Shown here piece by piece: positions 1-8,228 of a stretch of 64,000 nt of DNA. The stretch spans positions 62,001-126,000 of the forward strand of contig NZ_JANFNG010000003.1 in NCBI RefSeq assembly GCF_024436035.1, in the 5' to 3' direction. Position 1 is the first letter of the stretch, and every line of letters starts with the position of its first letter. Source of the DNA: Streptomyces humicola. Its GTDB lineage: Bacteria > Actinomycetota > Actinomycetes > Streptomycetales > Streptomycetaceae. The notes below the pieces were generated by a model, which saw only the letters and a program-made list of their open reading frames with translations, searched no databases and was not told the DNA's origin. A program made the translations under genes and the position numbers.

Positions 1-465
1 GCTGAGCGGCAGACCCTGGATCGGTGCGTTGAGCGGCTGGGCCTGCGCGCCCTGCAACGGCAGGTCCTGGACCGCCTGCAGTCCGCGCCCCACCAGGTCG
101 GAGGCCGTCGGCATGCCGGCGGTCTGCACGGGCATCGCGCTGTTCACCAGGTCGCCATTCTGCAGGGACTTCGATGCCTGGTCGGTGACCTGACCCAGCA
201 CCTTGGAGGCGTCGCCCGTGGCTTCCTGCGTGGCCGGTACGGCGTTCTTGCCCGCACTGTCGACGAGGCCGGCGGCCGCCGGCGTGGCGTCGTTGACGGT
301 GGTGCCGAGGGGGACGGCGTTGTCCAGGCTGCTCATTCCACCCAGGCCGGCCGCCTGGGGCTGCTCGGCGGCCGACGCCGTGGTGGCGCCCATTCCGATC
401 ACGGGGGCAGCTGCCGCCACGAGCAGGGCGGCCCGGGCGATCCGGCTCTTGAGGGGGAGGGACAT
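1..465 (-). CDS. Secreted Ala-rich protein, unknown function (3' end outside window)
   Basis: The reading frame is open from an ATG at 465 down to base 1, giving 155 codons without a stop, so the gene runs off the left edge. The start follows AAAGGAG at a spacing of about 6. The N terminus is a clear Sec signal peptide: basic residues (KSR, then R), a hydrophobic Ala/Leu/Val stretch at about 12-23 and an Ala-Ser-Ala-Ala cleavage region near 34-37. The mature part is low in aromatics and rich in Ala, Gly, Gln and Asp, with repeated short Gln-Pro/Leu-Pro segments, resembling unnamed secreted proteins of streptomycetes. No enzyme motif was seen. An extracellular or wall-associated location follows from the signal peptide; function is unknown. 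Confidence 0.8.
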   Translation of the reverse strand, partial: MSLPLKSRIARAALLVAAAAPVIGMGATTASAAEQPQAAGLGGMSSLDNAVPLGTTVNDATPAAAGLVDSAGKNAVPATQEATGDASKVLGQVTDQASKSLQNGDLVNSAMPVQTAGMPTASDLVGRGLQAVQDLPLQGAQAQPLNAPIQGLPLS

Positions 466-781
466 GGTGCTCCTTTTACGGAGAGAAACGACAGAGAACT
501 TCAGACGTTGCAGAGTCCGGCGGGCGGACGCCGTGACTACCGTCCGAGGAGCCCTAAAGTTGCGGCTGTTCGAAGTAAAGAATTGGCAATGCATCGCATA
601 ATATCGTTTCGGGAGAATGGGGCATTCCGCTCGACTCGGCTCTGTGTGAAGAATCGTCACAGCGCCACGGCCGCTTGTTAAGTCAGGGCAATACGGGGGA
701 GCGCGGGAGAACGCCTCGACCGGCCGCGCGACGCGAACCCGCCATTAATCCGGAGGAGTTAACCGCCGTACCCCTGCACGC
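466..781. other. Noncoding stretch between two minus-strand genes
   Basis: About 315 bases lie between the start of the secreted-protein gene and the stop of the lysozyme-like gene. The part around 545-625 is distinctly more AT-rich than its surroundings and probably holds the promoter of the secreted protein on the minus strand, but no convincing -35/-10 pair could be fixed. The open frames across it on the plus strand have atypical composition and no supported start. Confidence 0.5.
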
Positions 782-1726
782 CTATCGGGCGACCGCGATC
801 CGAACGTCTTCGTACGGCTGTCCGGACGCACCCGGCCGGCCCGGGGCGTCCGCGGCGGGATCCTCGACCCACCCCTTTCCCGAGTGCGAGGCCCGCCACA
901 CCCGGCCCGCATACGAGACCTCGGCGATCCGCAGAGCCTGCGCATGGGCCACCGCCCATTGCGCCAGCACCCATCCATGCTGCGATGCCTGGCCGGCCGA
1001 AGCGCCGGCGCCGGGAGCGACGACAGGCACGTCGACCGACGCCTGCGACGCGTCCTGCTGGGGCAGCGCCTGCTGCCCGAACTCCCGCGCCAGCTGGGCC
1101 CGCACCGCGGCCGCGTTCCCGGCGCCCTCGTCCGGCACCACCCGGCACGTCAGACTCGGCACCCGCCCGGAGAGCGCCGAGGCGAGCACCGAGGCGTCGC
1201 CCTCGCGCTTCGCGTAAGCCTGCGGGTAACCGCTGTGCTGCACCCGCTGCGCGGCGACGGTCAGCGGGAGGTCGGCATAGCCGGGGATCTTGACCAACTG
1301 GTCGAAGAACTCGTTCGCCGAGTACACCGGGTCCACGATCTGCTGCGCCGTGCCCCAGCCCTGAGAGGGACGCTGCTGGAAGAGACCGAGCGAATCGCGG
1401 TCGCCGTCACGGAGATTGCGCAGCCCCGACTCCTGCATGGCGGTGGCGAGAGCTATCGCCAACGCACGCTCCGGCAGATCGCGGGAGGAGGCCACCGCGC
1501 CGATCGTCGTGGCGTTGGCCGCCTGCTCCGGCTGCAGCGCCACGCGCTCGCCGTTCGCCTCCACGGTGCACTCCGTGGCCGCGCCGGTGAGCGTACGGAA
1601 GGTCACATAACCGACAACCGCCAGCAGCGTGAGCAGCGCGGCGCCGTACCGCACCCGGCGACGGCGCCGCCCGGCAGGAGCGGCCGCAGAGCTCCCGCGC
1701 TGCGAAGATCGCTCGGACTCGCGCAT
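782..1726 (-). CDS. Membrane-anchored lysozyme-like protein
   Basis: This 314-residue protein has a cytoplasmic N terminus with an Arg run at about 18-23, one membrane segment at about 27-42, then an extracellular domain. That domain contains Met-Gln-Glu-Ser-Gly, followed by Asp-Ser-Leu-Gly-Leu-Phe-Gln-Gln-Arg and a Trp-Gly-Thr segment. This arrangement is seen in lysozyme-fold/lytic-transglycosylase-like proteins, where the Glu is catalytic. The C-terminal 100 residues are Ala/Gln-rich and end in a small Trp-containing region. The likely role is peptidoglycan cleavage or binding outside the membrane, which is inference from the fold-like motif. ATG at 1726 was chosen; an in-frame GTG lies three codons upstream. 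It is divergent from dapE with only about 57 bp between the starts. Confidence 0.75.
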   Translation of the reverse strand: MRESERSSQRGSSAAAPAGRRRRRVRYGAALLTLLAVVGYVTFRTLTGAATECTVEANGERVALQPEQAANATTIGAVASSRDLPERALAIALATAMQESGLRNLRDGDRDSLGLFQQRPSQGWGTAQQIVDPVYSANEFFDQLVKIPGYADLPLTVAAQRVQHSGYPQAYAKREGDASVLASALSGRVPSLTCRVVPDEGAGNAAAVRAQLAREFGQQALPQQDASQASVDVPVVAPGAGASAGQASQHGWVLAQWAVAHAQALRIAEVSYAGRVWRASHSGKGWVEDPAADAPGRPGASGQPYEDVRIAVAR

Positions 1727-1783
1727 GGTCCACACCGTAGACCACACCGCGGCCGAGACCTGCGCGCCGGTAAGGTCGCGCAC

Positions 1784-2851
1784 ATGAGCAATCCCGCACT
1801 CGATCTCAGCCAGGACGCCGTGGCCGTGACCGCGCAGCTCGTCGACATTCCGTCGGTCAGCCGTGAGGAGAAGACCCTCGCCGACGCCGTCGAGCAGGCG
1901 CTGCGCGCGCTGCCGCACCTGACCGTCGACCGGGACGGCGATGCGGTGGTGGCCCGTACCGAACTGGGCCGGGCCGAGCGCGTGGTGCTCGCCGGCCACC
2001 TGGACACCGTGCCGATCGCCGACAACCTGCCGTCGCGCTTCGACGGCGGACTGCTGTACGGCTGCGGGACCACGGACATGAAGTCCGGCGTCGCGGTCCA
2101 GCTGCGCCTCGCCGCCACCCTGCCGGAACCCAACCGGGACCTGACCTTCGTCTTCTACGACGCCGAGGAGATTGCTGCCGAGTTCAACGGCCTGGGGAGG
2201 CTCGCCGAACACCACCCGCAGTGGCTCGCCGGAGACTTCGCGGTGCTCCTCGAACCGACCTCGGCCGTGGTCGAGGGCGGCTGCCAGGGGACGCTGCGGG
2301 TGCGCGTCGAGACCACCGGGCGGCGCGCCCACTCCGCGCGCAGCTGGCTGGGCGAGAACGCCATCCACGCCGCCGCGCCCGTGCTCGCCCGCCTCGCCGC
2401 CTACGAGCCGCGCCGGGTGGAGATCGACGGACTCACCTACCGCGAAGGGCTGAACGCGGTGATGATCGAGGGCGGCCACGCCGGGAACGTCATCCCCGAC
2501 TCCTGCGCGGTCACCGTCAACTACCGCTTCGCGCCCAATCGTTCGGAGGACGAGGCGCTGGCGCACGTACGGGAGGTCTTCGACGGCTTCACCGTGGTGC
2601 TCACCGACTCCGCGCCCGGTGCGCTGCCCGGACTGTCCCACCCGGCGGCCGCCGCCTTCGTCGAGGCGATCGGCGGCGAGCCCACGCCGAAGGAAGCCTG
2701 GACCGACGTGGCCCGTTTCTCGGCCCTCGGCGTGCCGGCCGTCAACTACGGCCCCGGCGATCCCAAGCTCGCCCACACCCGCGAGGAATACGTCGAGACC
2801 GCGGCCGTCCTGCGGTGCGAGGAGCGCCTTCGACACTGGCTGACGTCGTGA
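1784..2851 (+). CDS. dapE: Succinyl-diaminopimelate desuccinylase
   Basis: This M20-family metallohydrolase (355 aa) removes succinate from N-succinyl-LL-2,6-diaminopimelate in the lysine and peptidoglycan precursor pathway, in the cytoplasm. Visible metal and catalytic motifs are Gly-His-Leu-Asp-Thr (His72, Asp74), Gly-Cys-Gly-Thr-Thr-Asp (Asp98) and Tyr-Asp-Ala-Glu-Glu (Glu128/129), with Glu-Pro-Thr further on. Length is normal for actinobacterial DapE. The ATG at 1784 has no Shine-Dalgarno sequence, but TAAGGT at 1771-1776 ends 7 nt before it, which fits a leaderless transcript. It lies beside a LOG-family gene and FolP2-like gene, as in mycobacteria. Confidence 0.92.
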   Translation: MSNPALDLSQDAVAVTAQLVDIPSVSREEKTLADAVEQALRALPHLTVDRDGDAVVARTELGRAERVVLAGHLDTVPIADNLPSRFDGGLLYGCGTTDMKSGVAVQLRLAATLPEPNRDLTFVFYDAEEIAAEFNGLGRLAEHHPQWLAGDFAVLLEPTSAVVEGGCQGTLRVRVETTGRRAHSARSWLGENAIHAAAPVLARLAAYEPRRVEIDGLTYREGLNAVMIEGGHAGNVIPDSCAVTVNYRFAPNRSEDEALAHVREVFDGFTVVLTDSAPGALPGLSHPAAAAFVEAIGGEPTPKEAWTDVARFSALGVPAVNYGPGDPKLAHTREEYVETAAVLRCEERLRHWLTS

Positions 2852-2883
2852 TCCCGCCGGGGTACGTACGCTGAAGCGAGGCT

Positions 2884-2987
2884 GCGAGCGACGCACGCGA
2901 GCAGGCGGAGTGGGCGGCCGAGGCTCCTGTCGAGGGCGCCTCCGGCACGACAGGCCGTCCGCGGAGCCTGGGAGCGGGCGGAGAAGC
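2884..2987. repeat. Dispersed intergenic repeat, copy A
   Basis: The reverse complement of this stretch matches 8015-8146 over about 100 bases with few mismatches; shared blocks include TGCCGGAGGCG and CGCCTGCTCGCGTG. It contains a hairpin with arms CCTGTCG (2926-2932) and CGACAGG (2948-2954) that could help end dapE transcription. Copy B carries an extra 29-nt segment that this copy lacks. The two copies are in opposite orientation, 5 kb apart. Confidence 0.75.
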
Positions 2988-3033
2988 GAGCAGAGGGCAC
3001 GGCAACCGCCGATGCCCGTGGAGGGAGTGCGAC

Positions 3034-3942
3034 GTGGGAAACGCGAGGGACTCCAGGGAGTCACGAGACTCAAGGGACCCGAAGGACACCAGGAACATCA
3101 AGGACCCCAGGCATTCGGCCGAGGAACAGGGCCGAGCGGTCGGCCACCCCTGGCGCGAGGCGCAGGAGTCCGCCGCGCGCGCCGCGGCCGAGGCGGAGCG
3201 CCTCCCGCGCGGCCAGGGCTGGCCCGAGCGGTACACCGGCCCGGTGCTGCGCCGCCGTGGCCAGGTGACGCCGGGCACGACGGACCAGCGGCTGCTGGAC
3301 ACCCAGGGGTCGACGGAGTGGCTGCACGGCGATCCGTGGCGGGTGATGCGCATCCAGTCGGAGTTCGTCGAGGGCTTCGGCGCTCTCGCCGAACTCGGGC
3401 CCGCGGTCAGTGTGTTCGGCTCCTCGCGGAGCGCGCCCGACTCGCCGGAGTACGAGGCCGGGGTGCGCATCGGACGGGCGCTCGCCGGGGCCGGGTTCGC
3501 GGTGATCACCGGCGGCGGCCCAGGGGCGATGGAGGCGGCCAACAAGGGCGCCTGCGAAGCGGGGGGTGTCTCGGTCGGGCTCGGCATCGAGCTCCCCTTC
3601 GAGCAGGGCCTCAACAACTACGTCGACATCGGGGTGAACTTCCGCTACTTCTTCGTCCGCAAGACCATGTTCGTCAAGTACGCGCAGGGCTTCGTGGTGC
3701 TGCCCGGCGGATTCGGCACGCTGGACGAGCTGTTCGAGGCGCTCACGCTGGTGCAGACGCAGAAGGTCACCCGCTTCCCGATCGTCCTGTTCGGCAACGG
3801 CTACTGGGAGGGGCTGGTCGACTGGGTGCGCGACAAGGTGGTGGGGGAGGGAAAGGCGTCGCCCGCCGATCTGGAGCTCTTCCACGTCACCGACGACGTG
3901 GACGAGGCCGTCGCCCTGGTCACCAAGGAAGTGGAGCTGTAG
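3034..3942 (+). CDS. LOG-family (TIGR00730) Rossmann-fold protein
   Basis: This 302-residue protein has the LOG/lysine-decarboxylase-like signature: GGGPGAMEAAN at about 160-170 and PGGFGT at 224-229, followed by Asp-Glu. Plant and bacterial LOG proteins are cytokinin riboside 5'-monophosphate phosphoribohydrolases. The physiological substrate in streptomycetes is not established, so a nucleotide phosphoribohydrolase role is inferred from the family. The first 30 residues are a charged Arg-Asp-Ser/Lys-Asp repeat absent from typical members. The GTG at 3034 follows GGAGGGAG at a good distance. It sits between dapE and the folP2-like gene. Confidence 0.88.
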   Translation: MGNARDSRESRDSRDPKDTRNIKDPRHSAEEQGRAVGHPWREAQESAARAAAEAERLPRGQGWPERYTGPVLRRRGQVTPGTTDQRLLDTQGSTEWLHGDPWRVMRIQSEFVEGFGALAELGPAVSVFGSSRSAPDSPEYEAGVRIGRALAGAGFAVITGGGPGAMEAANKGACEAGGVSVGLGIELPFEQGLNNYVDIGVNFRYFFVRKTMFVKYAQGFVVLPGGFGTLDELFEALTLVQTQKVTRFPIVLFGNGYWEGLVDWVRDKVVGEGKASPADLELFHVTDDVDEAVALVTKEVEL

Positions 3943-3974
3943 AGGCGGAGCTCCAGCCGCGCCGGTGGGACGCC

Positions 3975-4835
3975 TCAGACCAGGCCGCGGCGGGCCACCG
4001 ACGGGGCGCGTTGGCCCGCGATCGAGGCGACCATGTCCAGCACCTGCTTCGTCTCTGCGACCTCGTGCACCCGGTAGACGCGGGCGCCGATCCATGCCGA
4101 GACCGCCGTCGTGGCGAGCGTACCGATGAGCCGTTCCTTCACCGGCCGGTCGAGCGTCTCCCCGACGAAGTCCTTGTTGGAGAGCGAGACGAGCACCGGC
4201 CAGCCCGTCCTGGTCATCTCGCCGAGCCGCCGCGTCGCCTCCAGCGAGTGCCGTGTGTTCTTGCCGAAGTCGTGCCCGGGGTCGATGAGGATCCCGTCCC
4301 GGCGCACGCCGAGCCCGACCGCGCGTTCCGCGAGGCCGAGCGTGACGCGCAGGATGTCGGCCATCACATCCTCGTACTGCGCGCGGTGCGGGCGTGTACG
4401 CGGCTGCGCACCGCCCGCGTGCGTGCACACCAGACCCGTACCGAAGCGCGCAGCGACCTCGGCGAGCGCCGGATCCACCCCACCCCACGCGTCGTTGAGC
4501 AGATCCGCGCCCGCCTCGCAGACCGCTTCCGCGACCTCGTGCCGCCAGGTGTCAACACTGATCACCACATCGGGATGGCGCCGTCGCACCTTCCCCACGA
4601 ACGCGGCAGTTCGCCTGATCTCCTCCTCGGCCGACACCTCCTCCCCCGGACCGGCCTTCACCCCGCCGATGTCGATGATGGCAGCACCCTCTGACACCGC
4701 CCGGTCCACGCGTACGAGCGCCGCCTCGTCGGCGAAGGTGGCGCCGCGGTCGTAGAAGGAGTCCGGCGTCCGGTTCACGATCGCCATGATCACCGGTTCG
4801 TGGTCCCCGAACTCCCGCGTGCCCAGCCGCAACAT
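3975..4835 (-). CDS. folP2: Dihydropteroate synthase-like protein, FolP2 type
   Basis: The 286-residue TIM-barrel protein is recognisable as DHPS family from Asn-Arg-Thr-Pro-Asp-Ser-Phe at about 21-27, Asp-Ile-Gly-Gly at about 55-58 and the Asp-Pro-Gly-His-Asp-Phe-Gly-Lys block. In active DHPS the loop after Asp-Ile-Gly-Gly usually reads Glu-Ser-Thr-Arg-Pro-Gly. Here it is Val-Lys-Ala-Gly-Pro-Gly-Glu, as in the mycobacterial FolP2 subgroup that does not replace FolP1. It is therefore probably a paralogue with a different or auxiliary job rather than the folate pathway enzyme (inference). It is convergent with the LOG gene (32 nt apart). Next to it lies the DivIVA-like gene, in the same order as in mycobacteria but without gpgS. 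Confidence 0.85.
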   Translation of the reverse strand: MLRLGTREFGDHEPVIMAIVNRTPDSFYDRGATFADEAALVRVDRAVSEGAAIIDIGGVKAGPGEEVSAEEEIRRTAAFVGKVRRRHPDVVISVDTWRHEVAEAVCEAGADLLNDAWGGVDPALAEVAARFGTGLVCTHAGGAQPRTRPHRAQYEDVMADILRVTLGLAERAVGLGVRRDGILIDPGHDFGKNTRHSLEATRRLGEMTRTGWPVLVSLSNKDFVGETLDRPVKERLIGTLATTAVSAWIGARVYRVHEVAETKQVLDMVASIAGQRAPSVARRGLV

Positions 4836-4999
4836 CTTCCGAACGCCTTCCTCGTCGCCTTCCCCCGGGCGACCCTAATGCCTGCCTGATGCCTGGCACT
4901 CTCCGCAGCGGGGGGACCGCGCGCCGGACGGCATGGCACGATCGTCCCCGACACCTGGCAACACGTAGCATGGATGGCCTGGCACCCGGGGAGATCGTC

Positions 5000-5365
5000 T
5001 TGTTCTGGTTCATGCTCATCGCGCTGGTCGCGGTGGTTGCCGCCGTCGCGCTCGCGGTGCTCGGCGACGGCGAGGTGCTCGGTGAGGCCGAGCCCGACCG
5101 TCTGCACGACCCGCTCCCCGACGACCGGCCACTGGGCCGCGCCGACCTCGACGCGCTGCGGCTGCCGACCGCCCTGCGCGGCTACCGCATGAGCGACGTC
5201 GACGACGTGCTCGACCGGCTCGGCGCCGAGCTCACCGAACGTGACGCCAGGATCGCCGAGTTGGAGGCCGCCCTCGCCGGTGCGCACGCCGCGCAGCAAC
5301 GCCCGCAGCCGCTGCGGTCCCCGGAGCCCCCGCAGCCGCCGCACCGTCCGGGAGGCCCTCGATGA
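5000..5365 (+). CDS. Membrane-anchored DivIVA-domain protein
   Basis: This small protein (121 aa) has one N-terminal membrane helix, then Leu-Arg-Gly-Tyr-Arg-Met-Ser-Asp-Val-Asp-Asp-Val-Leu, the hallmark of the DivIVA/antigen-84 N-terminal domain, followed by a short coiled coil and a Pro-rich tail. It probably marks a membrane or division-associated site, by family inference. TTG at 5000 was chosen because GGGGAG (4988-4993) lies 6 nt upstream. The in-frame ATG at 4970 overlaps a -10-like TAGCAT and has no ribosome binding site. The stop overlaps the start of the glycosylase gene (ATGA), so the two are translationally coupled. Confidence 0.75.
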   Translation: MFWFMLIALVAVVAAVALAVLGDGEVLGEAEPDRLHDPLPDDRPLGRADLDALRLPTALRGYRMSDVDDVLDRLGAELTERDARIAELEAALAGAHAAQQRPQPLRSPEPPQPPHRPGGPR

Positions 5366-5949
5366 GCGGCACTGGCCCGGTGGTCGGCCCCGACGGTCTC
5401 GTCCGCTGCCCCTGGGGGCTGGACGCCGACGACTACCGCGCCTATCACGACACCGAGTGGGGCCGCCCGGTTCACGGCGACGACCTTCTCTACGAGCGGC
5501 TGTGCCTCGAAGCCTTCCAGTCGGGCCTGTCGTGGCTGACCATCCTGCGCCGCCGCGAGGGATTCCGCAGCGCCTTCGCCGGGTTCCGCGTCAAGGACGT
5601 CGCCGAGTTCACCGACGCCGACCGCGCACGGCTGCTCGCCGACCCCGGAATCATCCGCAACCGCGCGAAGATCGACGCGGCCATCGCCAACGCCCGCGCC
5701 GCCCGCGAGCTCACCGAGAACCACGACGGCGGTCTCGACGCGCTCATCTGGTCGTACGCACCCGACCCGGCCGCGCGCCCGGCCCCCCGCACCACCGCCG
5801 ACGTGCCGGCCACCACCCCCGAATCCACCGCGCTCGCCAAGGAGCTGAAGAAAAGAGGCTTCCGCTTCGTCGGACCGACCACCGCGTACGCGCTGATGCA
5901 AGCGTGCGGCCTGGTCAACGACCACCTCGCCGACTGCCACGCCCGCTAA
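5362..5949 (+). CDS. tag: DNA-3-methyladenine glycosylase I
   Basis: This 195-residue base-excision-repair enzyme removes 3-methyladenine from DNA. The Tag family signature is clear: Cys-Pro-Trp near residues 13-15, Tyr-His-Asp-Thr-Glu-Trp-Gly near 29-35, Leu-Cys-Leu-Glu-Ala-Phe-Gln-Ser-Gly-Leu-Ser-Trp, and a C-terminal zinc site including Cys-Gly-Leu-Val-Asn-Asp-His and the terminal His. Length is normal. It is coupled to the upstream DivIVA-like gene by a 4-base overlap. Its stop overlaps, tail to tail, the stop of the enoyl-CoA hydratase gene on the other strand. Confidence 0.93.
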   Translation: MSGTGPVVGPDGLVRCPWGLDADDYRAYHDTEWGRPVHGDDLLYERLCLEAFQSGLSWLTILRRREGFRSAFAGFRVKDVAEFTDADRARLLADPGIIRNRAKIDAAIANARAARELTENHDGGLDALIWSYAPDPAARPAPRTTADVPATTPESTALAKELKKRGFRFVGPTTAYALMQACGLVNDHLADCHAR

Positions 5950-6746
5950 CGGCCGACGTACGTGGGGGGCTCCTTCTTCAAGAACGCCTCGACCGCGATC
6001 CGGTGGTCCTCCGACGTGCCCGCGCGCTCCTGCAGCTCGTCCTCCTTGGCGAGGGTCTCGACGAGCGAGTGCCCGGCGCCGTAGGCGAGCGACTCCTTGA
6101 TCGCCGCGTAGGCGACCGTCGGGCCCTCGGCGAGCCGCCGCGCGACCTCCGCCGCCGTGGCGGGCAGCTGCTCCGCCGGCACCACCTGCTGGGCGATGCC
6201 GAGCTCCAGCGCCTCCTGAGCGGTGATCTTGCGGGGGAAGAGCAGCAGGTCGGCGGCGCGGCCATGGCCGACGAGGCGCGGCAGCGACCACGAGACGCCC
6301 GAGTCGGCGGTGAGGGCGACCCCGGCGAACGAGGTGTTGAACGAGGCCGTCTCCGCGACGATCCGGTAGTCGGCGGCGAAGGCGAACCCCGCACCCGCGC
6401 CGGCGGCGACGCCGTTGACCGCCGCGAGCACCGGCTTCGGCATGGTCGCGATCGCCGTGACGATGGGGTTGTAGTGCTCGGCGACCGTGCTCATGGTGCG
6501 GCCGCCCGCGTCCTGCCCGCTTCCCGTGAGCGTGCCGATGTGCTCCTTGAGGTCCTGCCCGACGCAGAACGCACGCCCGCTGCCGATCAACAGCACGGCC
6601 CGCACCGCCTGGTCCTGCGCCGCCTCCTGCAGCACGTCCCGGAGCGCGACCTTGGTCGCCGTGTCGAGGGCGTTCATCGCCTCCGGCCGGTTCAGGGTGA
6701 TCGTCGCGAGCCCATCAGCCACCTCGTACAGCACGGTGTCGGCCAT
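5946..6746 (-). CDS. Enoyl-CoA hydratase/isomerase family protein
   Basis: The 266-residue crotonase-fold protein shows Ile-Thr-Leu-Asn-Arg-Pro-Glu-Ala-Met-Asn-Ala-Leu at the N terminus, the oxyanion-hole segments Gly-Arg-Ala-Phe-Cys-Val-Gly-Gln-Asp-Leu and Ala-Gly-Ala-Gly-Ala-Gly-Phe, and a PaaG/PaaB-like length. It should act on enoyl-CoA thioesters in fatty acid or aromatic acid degradation; the exact substrate cannot be told. The ATG is preceded by GGAGGGGAAG at a suitable distance. It faces the glycosylase gene and is divergent from the DUF3117 gene. Confidence 0.85.
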   Translation of the reverse strand: MADTVLYEVADGLATITLNRPEAMNALDTATKVALRDVLQEAAQDQAVRAVLLIGSGRAFCVGQDLKEHIGTLTGSGQDAGGRTMSTVAEHYNPIVTAIATMPKPVLAAVNGVAAGAGAGFAFAADYRIVAETASFNTSFAGVALTADSGVSWSLPRLVGHGRAADLLLFPRKITAQEALELGIAQQVVPAEQLPATAAEVARRLAEGPTVAYAAIKESLAYGAGHSLVETLAKEDELQERAGTSEDHRIAVEAFLKKEPPTYVGR

Positions 6747-6940
6747 GGCAGTCTTCCCCTCCGTTGCGGCTCCTGCACGGCTTGTCGGGCTCAGCATGCC
6801 GGAGATCTTCGGCCAGGGACATGTGACCTGCATCAAATAAACACACGCGCCGTCGACCGCGCCGAGTGTCATTGGTGGCGAAGTATTGCAGTCCCATCGC
6901 CGTATTGGGTGGTTTTGGGACAGCGGGTCGTCGAACGGGC

Positions 6941-6982
6941 GGTCCCCGATATTGGTCATCGGGGACCGGCATGCGGGATAAT
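6941..6982 (+). promoter_or_regulatory. Promoter of the DUF3117 gene with an overlapping inverted repeat
   Basis: A -35-like TTGGTC (6952-6957) and -10-like GATAAT (6977-6982) are separated by 19 bases. A perfect 10-bp inverted repeat, GGTCCCCGAT (6941-6950) and ATCGGGGACC (6958-6967), brackets the -35 element with a 7-base gap. This layout is typical of a repressor or activator site, but no regulator can be named. The rest of 6747-7062 shows nothing else. Confidence 0.5.
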
Positions 6983-7062
6983 GGCCTGGAACCAATGTGT
7001 TCGAGTCCGGTGGCGCCTGGGTCGCCGGTTGCGAAGAGCTGGTTTCAGGAAGGGGAACGAGC

Positions 7063-7230
7063 ATGGCGGCCATGAAGCCGCGGACGGGTGATGGCCCGCT
7101 CGAGGTGACCAAGGAGGGGCGGGGCATCGTCATGCGCGTTCCGCTCGAGGGCGGCGGACGTCTCGTCGTCGAGCTGACACCCGATGAGGCCAAGGCCCTC
7201 GGGGAGGCCCTGGAGAAGGTCAGCGTCTGA
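7063..7230 (+). CDS. DUF3117 small protein
   Basis: This 55-residue protein is nearly universal in actinobacteria and of unknown function. It reads Met-Ala-Ala-Met-Lys-Pro-Arg-Thr-Gly-Asp-Gly-Pro-Leu-Glu-Val-Thr-Lys-Glu-Gly-Arg, followed by a short acidic helix ending Glu-Ala-Leu-Glu-Lys-Val. This matches the full family length. The ATG follows AGGGGAAC. It is monocistronic, with its own promoter and a 54-bp palindromic terminator downstream. The mycobacterial orthologue also sits beside tag. Confidence 0.9.
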   Translation: MAAMKPRTGDGPLEVTKEGRGIVMRVPLEGGGRLVVELTPDEAKALGEALEKVSV

Positions 7231-7277
7231 ATCCGGGGCGCCGGCCGCGCCTTCGGCGCGCTCGCCCTTCGGAGCTC

Positions 7278-7331
7278 TTTCGGCTCCCGGTTCGCACGTA
7301 CGGATCCGTACGTGCGAACCGGGAGCCGAAA
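7278..7331. terminator. Perfect 54-bp palindrome, bidirectional terminator
   Basis: The palindrome has 27-bp arms with no mismatch, centred on GGATCC between 7304 and 7305. The 5' end is TTTCGGCTCCCGG and the 3' end CCGGGAGCCGAAA. It sits between the ends of two convergent genes (DUF3117 and O-methyltransferase), so it can serve as an intrinsic terminator for both strands. Confidence 0.8.
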
Positions 7332-7360
7332 CCGTTGGCTGGGGGCCGACGGCCCGGCGG

Positions 7361-8032
7361 TCAGCGCTTCACCGCGCAGAGCAGACCGTCGTCGGTCGGC
7401 AGCAGGACGGGGACGAGTGCCGTGTTGTCCCGCACCTCCCGCATCACCTCGCGCAGCCCCCGTACTTCCGTCTCCTGGAACGAGGCGTCCATCGCCCGGC
7501 CGCGGGCGAAGACGCCCTCGAAGCAGACGAGACCGCCGGGCCGCAGCAGACGCAATGATTCGGCCAGGTACTCCGGGTACTCCAGCCGGTCGCCGTCACA
7601 GAACACCAGGTCGTAGCCGCCGTCCGCGAGCCGCGGCAGGACGTCGAGGGCGCGTCCGGGGATGAGCCGCGCCCGGTTCGGGGCGAACCCCGCCTCCCGG
7701 TACGCCTCCCGGGCCAGCTGCTGTCGGTCCGGCTCGGTGTCGACGGTGGTCAGTACCCCGTCGGGGCGCATTCCGTGCAGCAGGTGGATGCCCGAGACGC
7801 CGGCGCCGGTGCCGATCTCGACGATCAGCCGTGCCCCGGCCGTCGCCGCAAGCATCCGCAGGGTCGCCCCCGTACCGGGCGACACGGCGCGCACACCGGA
7901 TTCGTGTGCGCGTTCCCGGGCACGTAGCAACGCGTCGTCCTCGGCGACGAACGCGTCGGCGAACGCCCAGCTCGCCTGCCGGTTGCCGGTAATGGCCGTC
8001 TCCTGTCCCCGTTCGCTTCTCCACCCGCTCAC
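7361..8032 (-). CDS. SAM-dependent O-methyltransferase, class I (Rv1220c-like)
   Basis: The 223-residue protein carries the SAM-binding motif [11 protein letters not shown] near 65-75, an acidic residue at the end of the next strand (Thr-Thr-Val-Asp-Thr-Glu-Pro) and Phe-Cys-Asp-Gly-Asp. All are typical of the methyltransferase_24/COMT-like family. The acceptor is unknown. It lies divergently upstream of the sigma factor gene, as in mycobacteria. GTG at 8032 is the only supported start, but it has no Shine-Dalgarno sequence and its first codons lie inside repeat copy B, so the N terminus is uncertain. Confidence 0.82.
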   Translation of the reverse strand: MSGWRSERGQETAITGNRQASWAFADAFVAEDDALLRARERAHESGVRAVSPGTGATLRMLAATAGARLIVEIGTGAGVSGIHLLHGMRPDGVLTTVDTEPDRQQLAREAYREAGFAPNRARLIPGRALDVLPRLADGGYDLVFCDGDRLEYPEYLAESLRLLRPGGLVCFEGVFARGRAMDASFQETEVRGLREVMREVRDNTALVPVLLPTDDGLLCAVKR

Positions 8033-8146
8033 AGGTTCCGCAGCCGGCCTGCCGTGCCGGAGGCGCGCCCCTCGATGGGAGCCTCGACCGCCCTCCCCCT
8101 GCCTTGCGGCGGGGGGACCCCCTTCGCCTGCTCGCGTGAGTCGCTC
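8015..8146. repeat. Dispersed intergenic repeat, copy B, with nested 29-nt hairpin element
   Basis: This is the inverted partner of 2884-2987. Compared with copy A it holds an extra segment at about 8094-8122, reading CCCCCTGCCTTGCGGCGGGG followed by GGACCCCC. That segment folds on itself and resembles the short GC hairpin elements at 33931-33960 and 23681-23711. The copy overlaps the first codons of the O-methyltransferase gene and lies in the upstream region of the sigma factor gene. Confidence 0.7.
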
Positions 8147-8228
8147 ACGGTGTCCCCGTCTCTCCCCGGCGTGGTCTCGCCCGCCGGTCGCGCTGAAAGC
8201 CGCTCGGCGACTGTATCCGTTGCGCCCG

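Noticed and set aside
4970-4999. ATG at 4970 as the start of the DivIVA-like protein
   Set aside because: It overlaps a -10-like TAGCAT and has no ribosome binding site, while TTG 5000 has GGGGAG at 6 nt.
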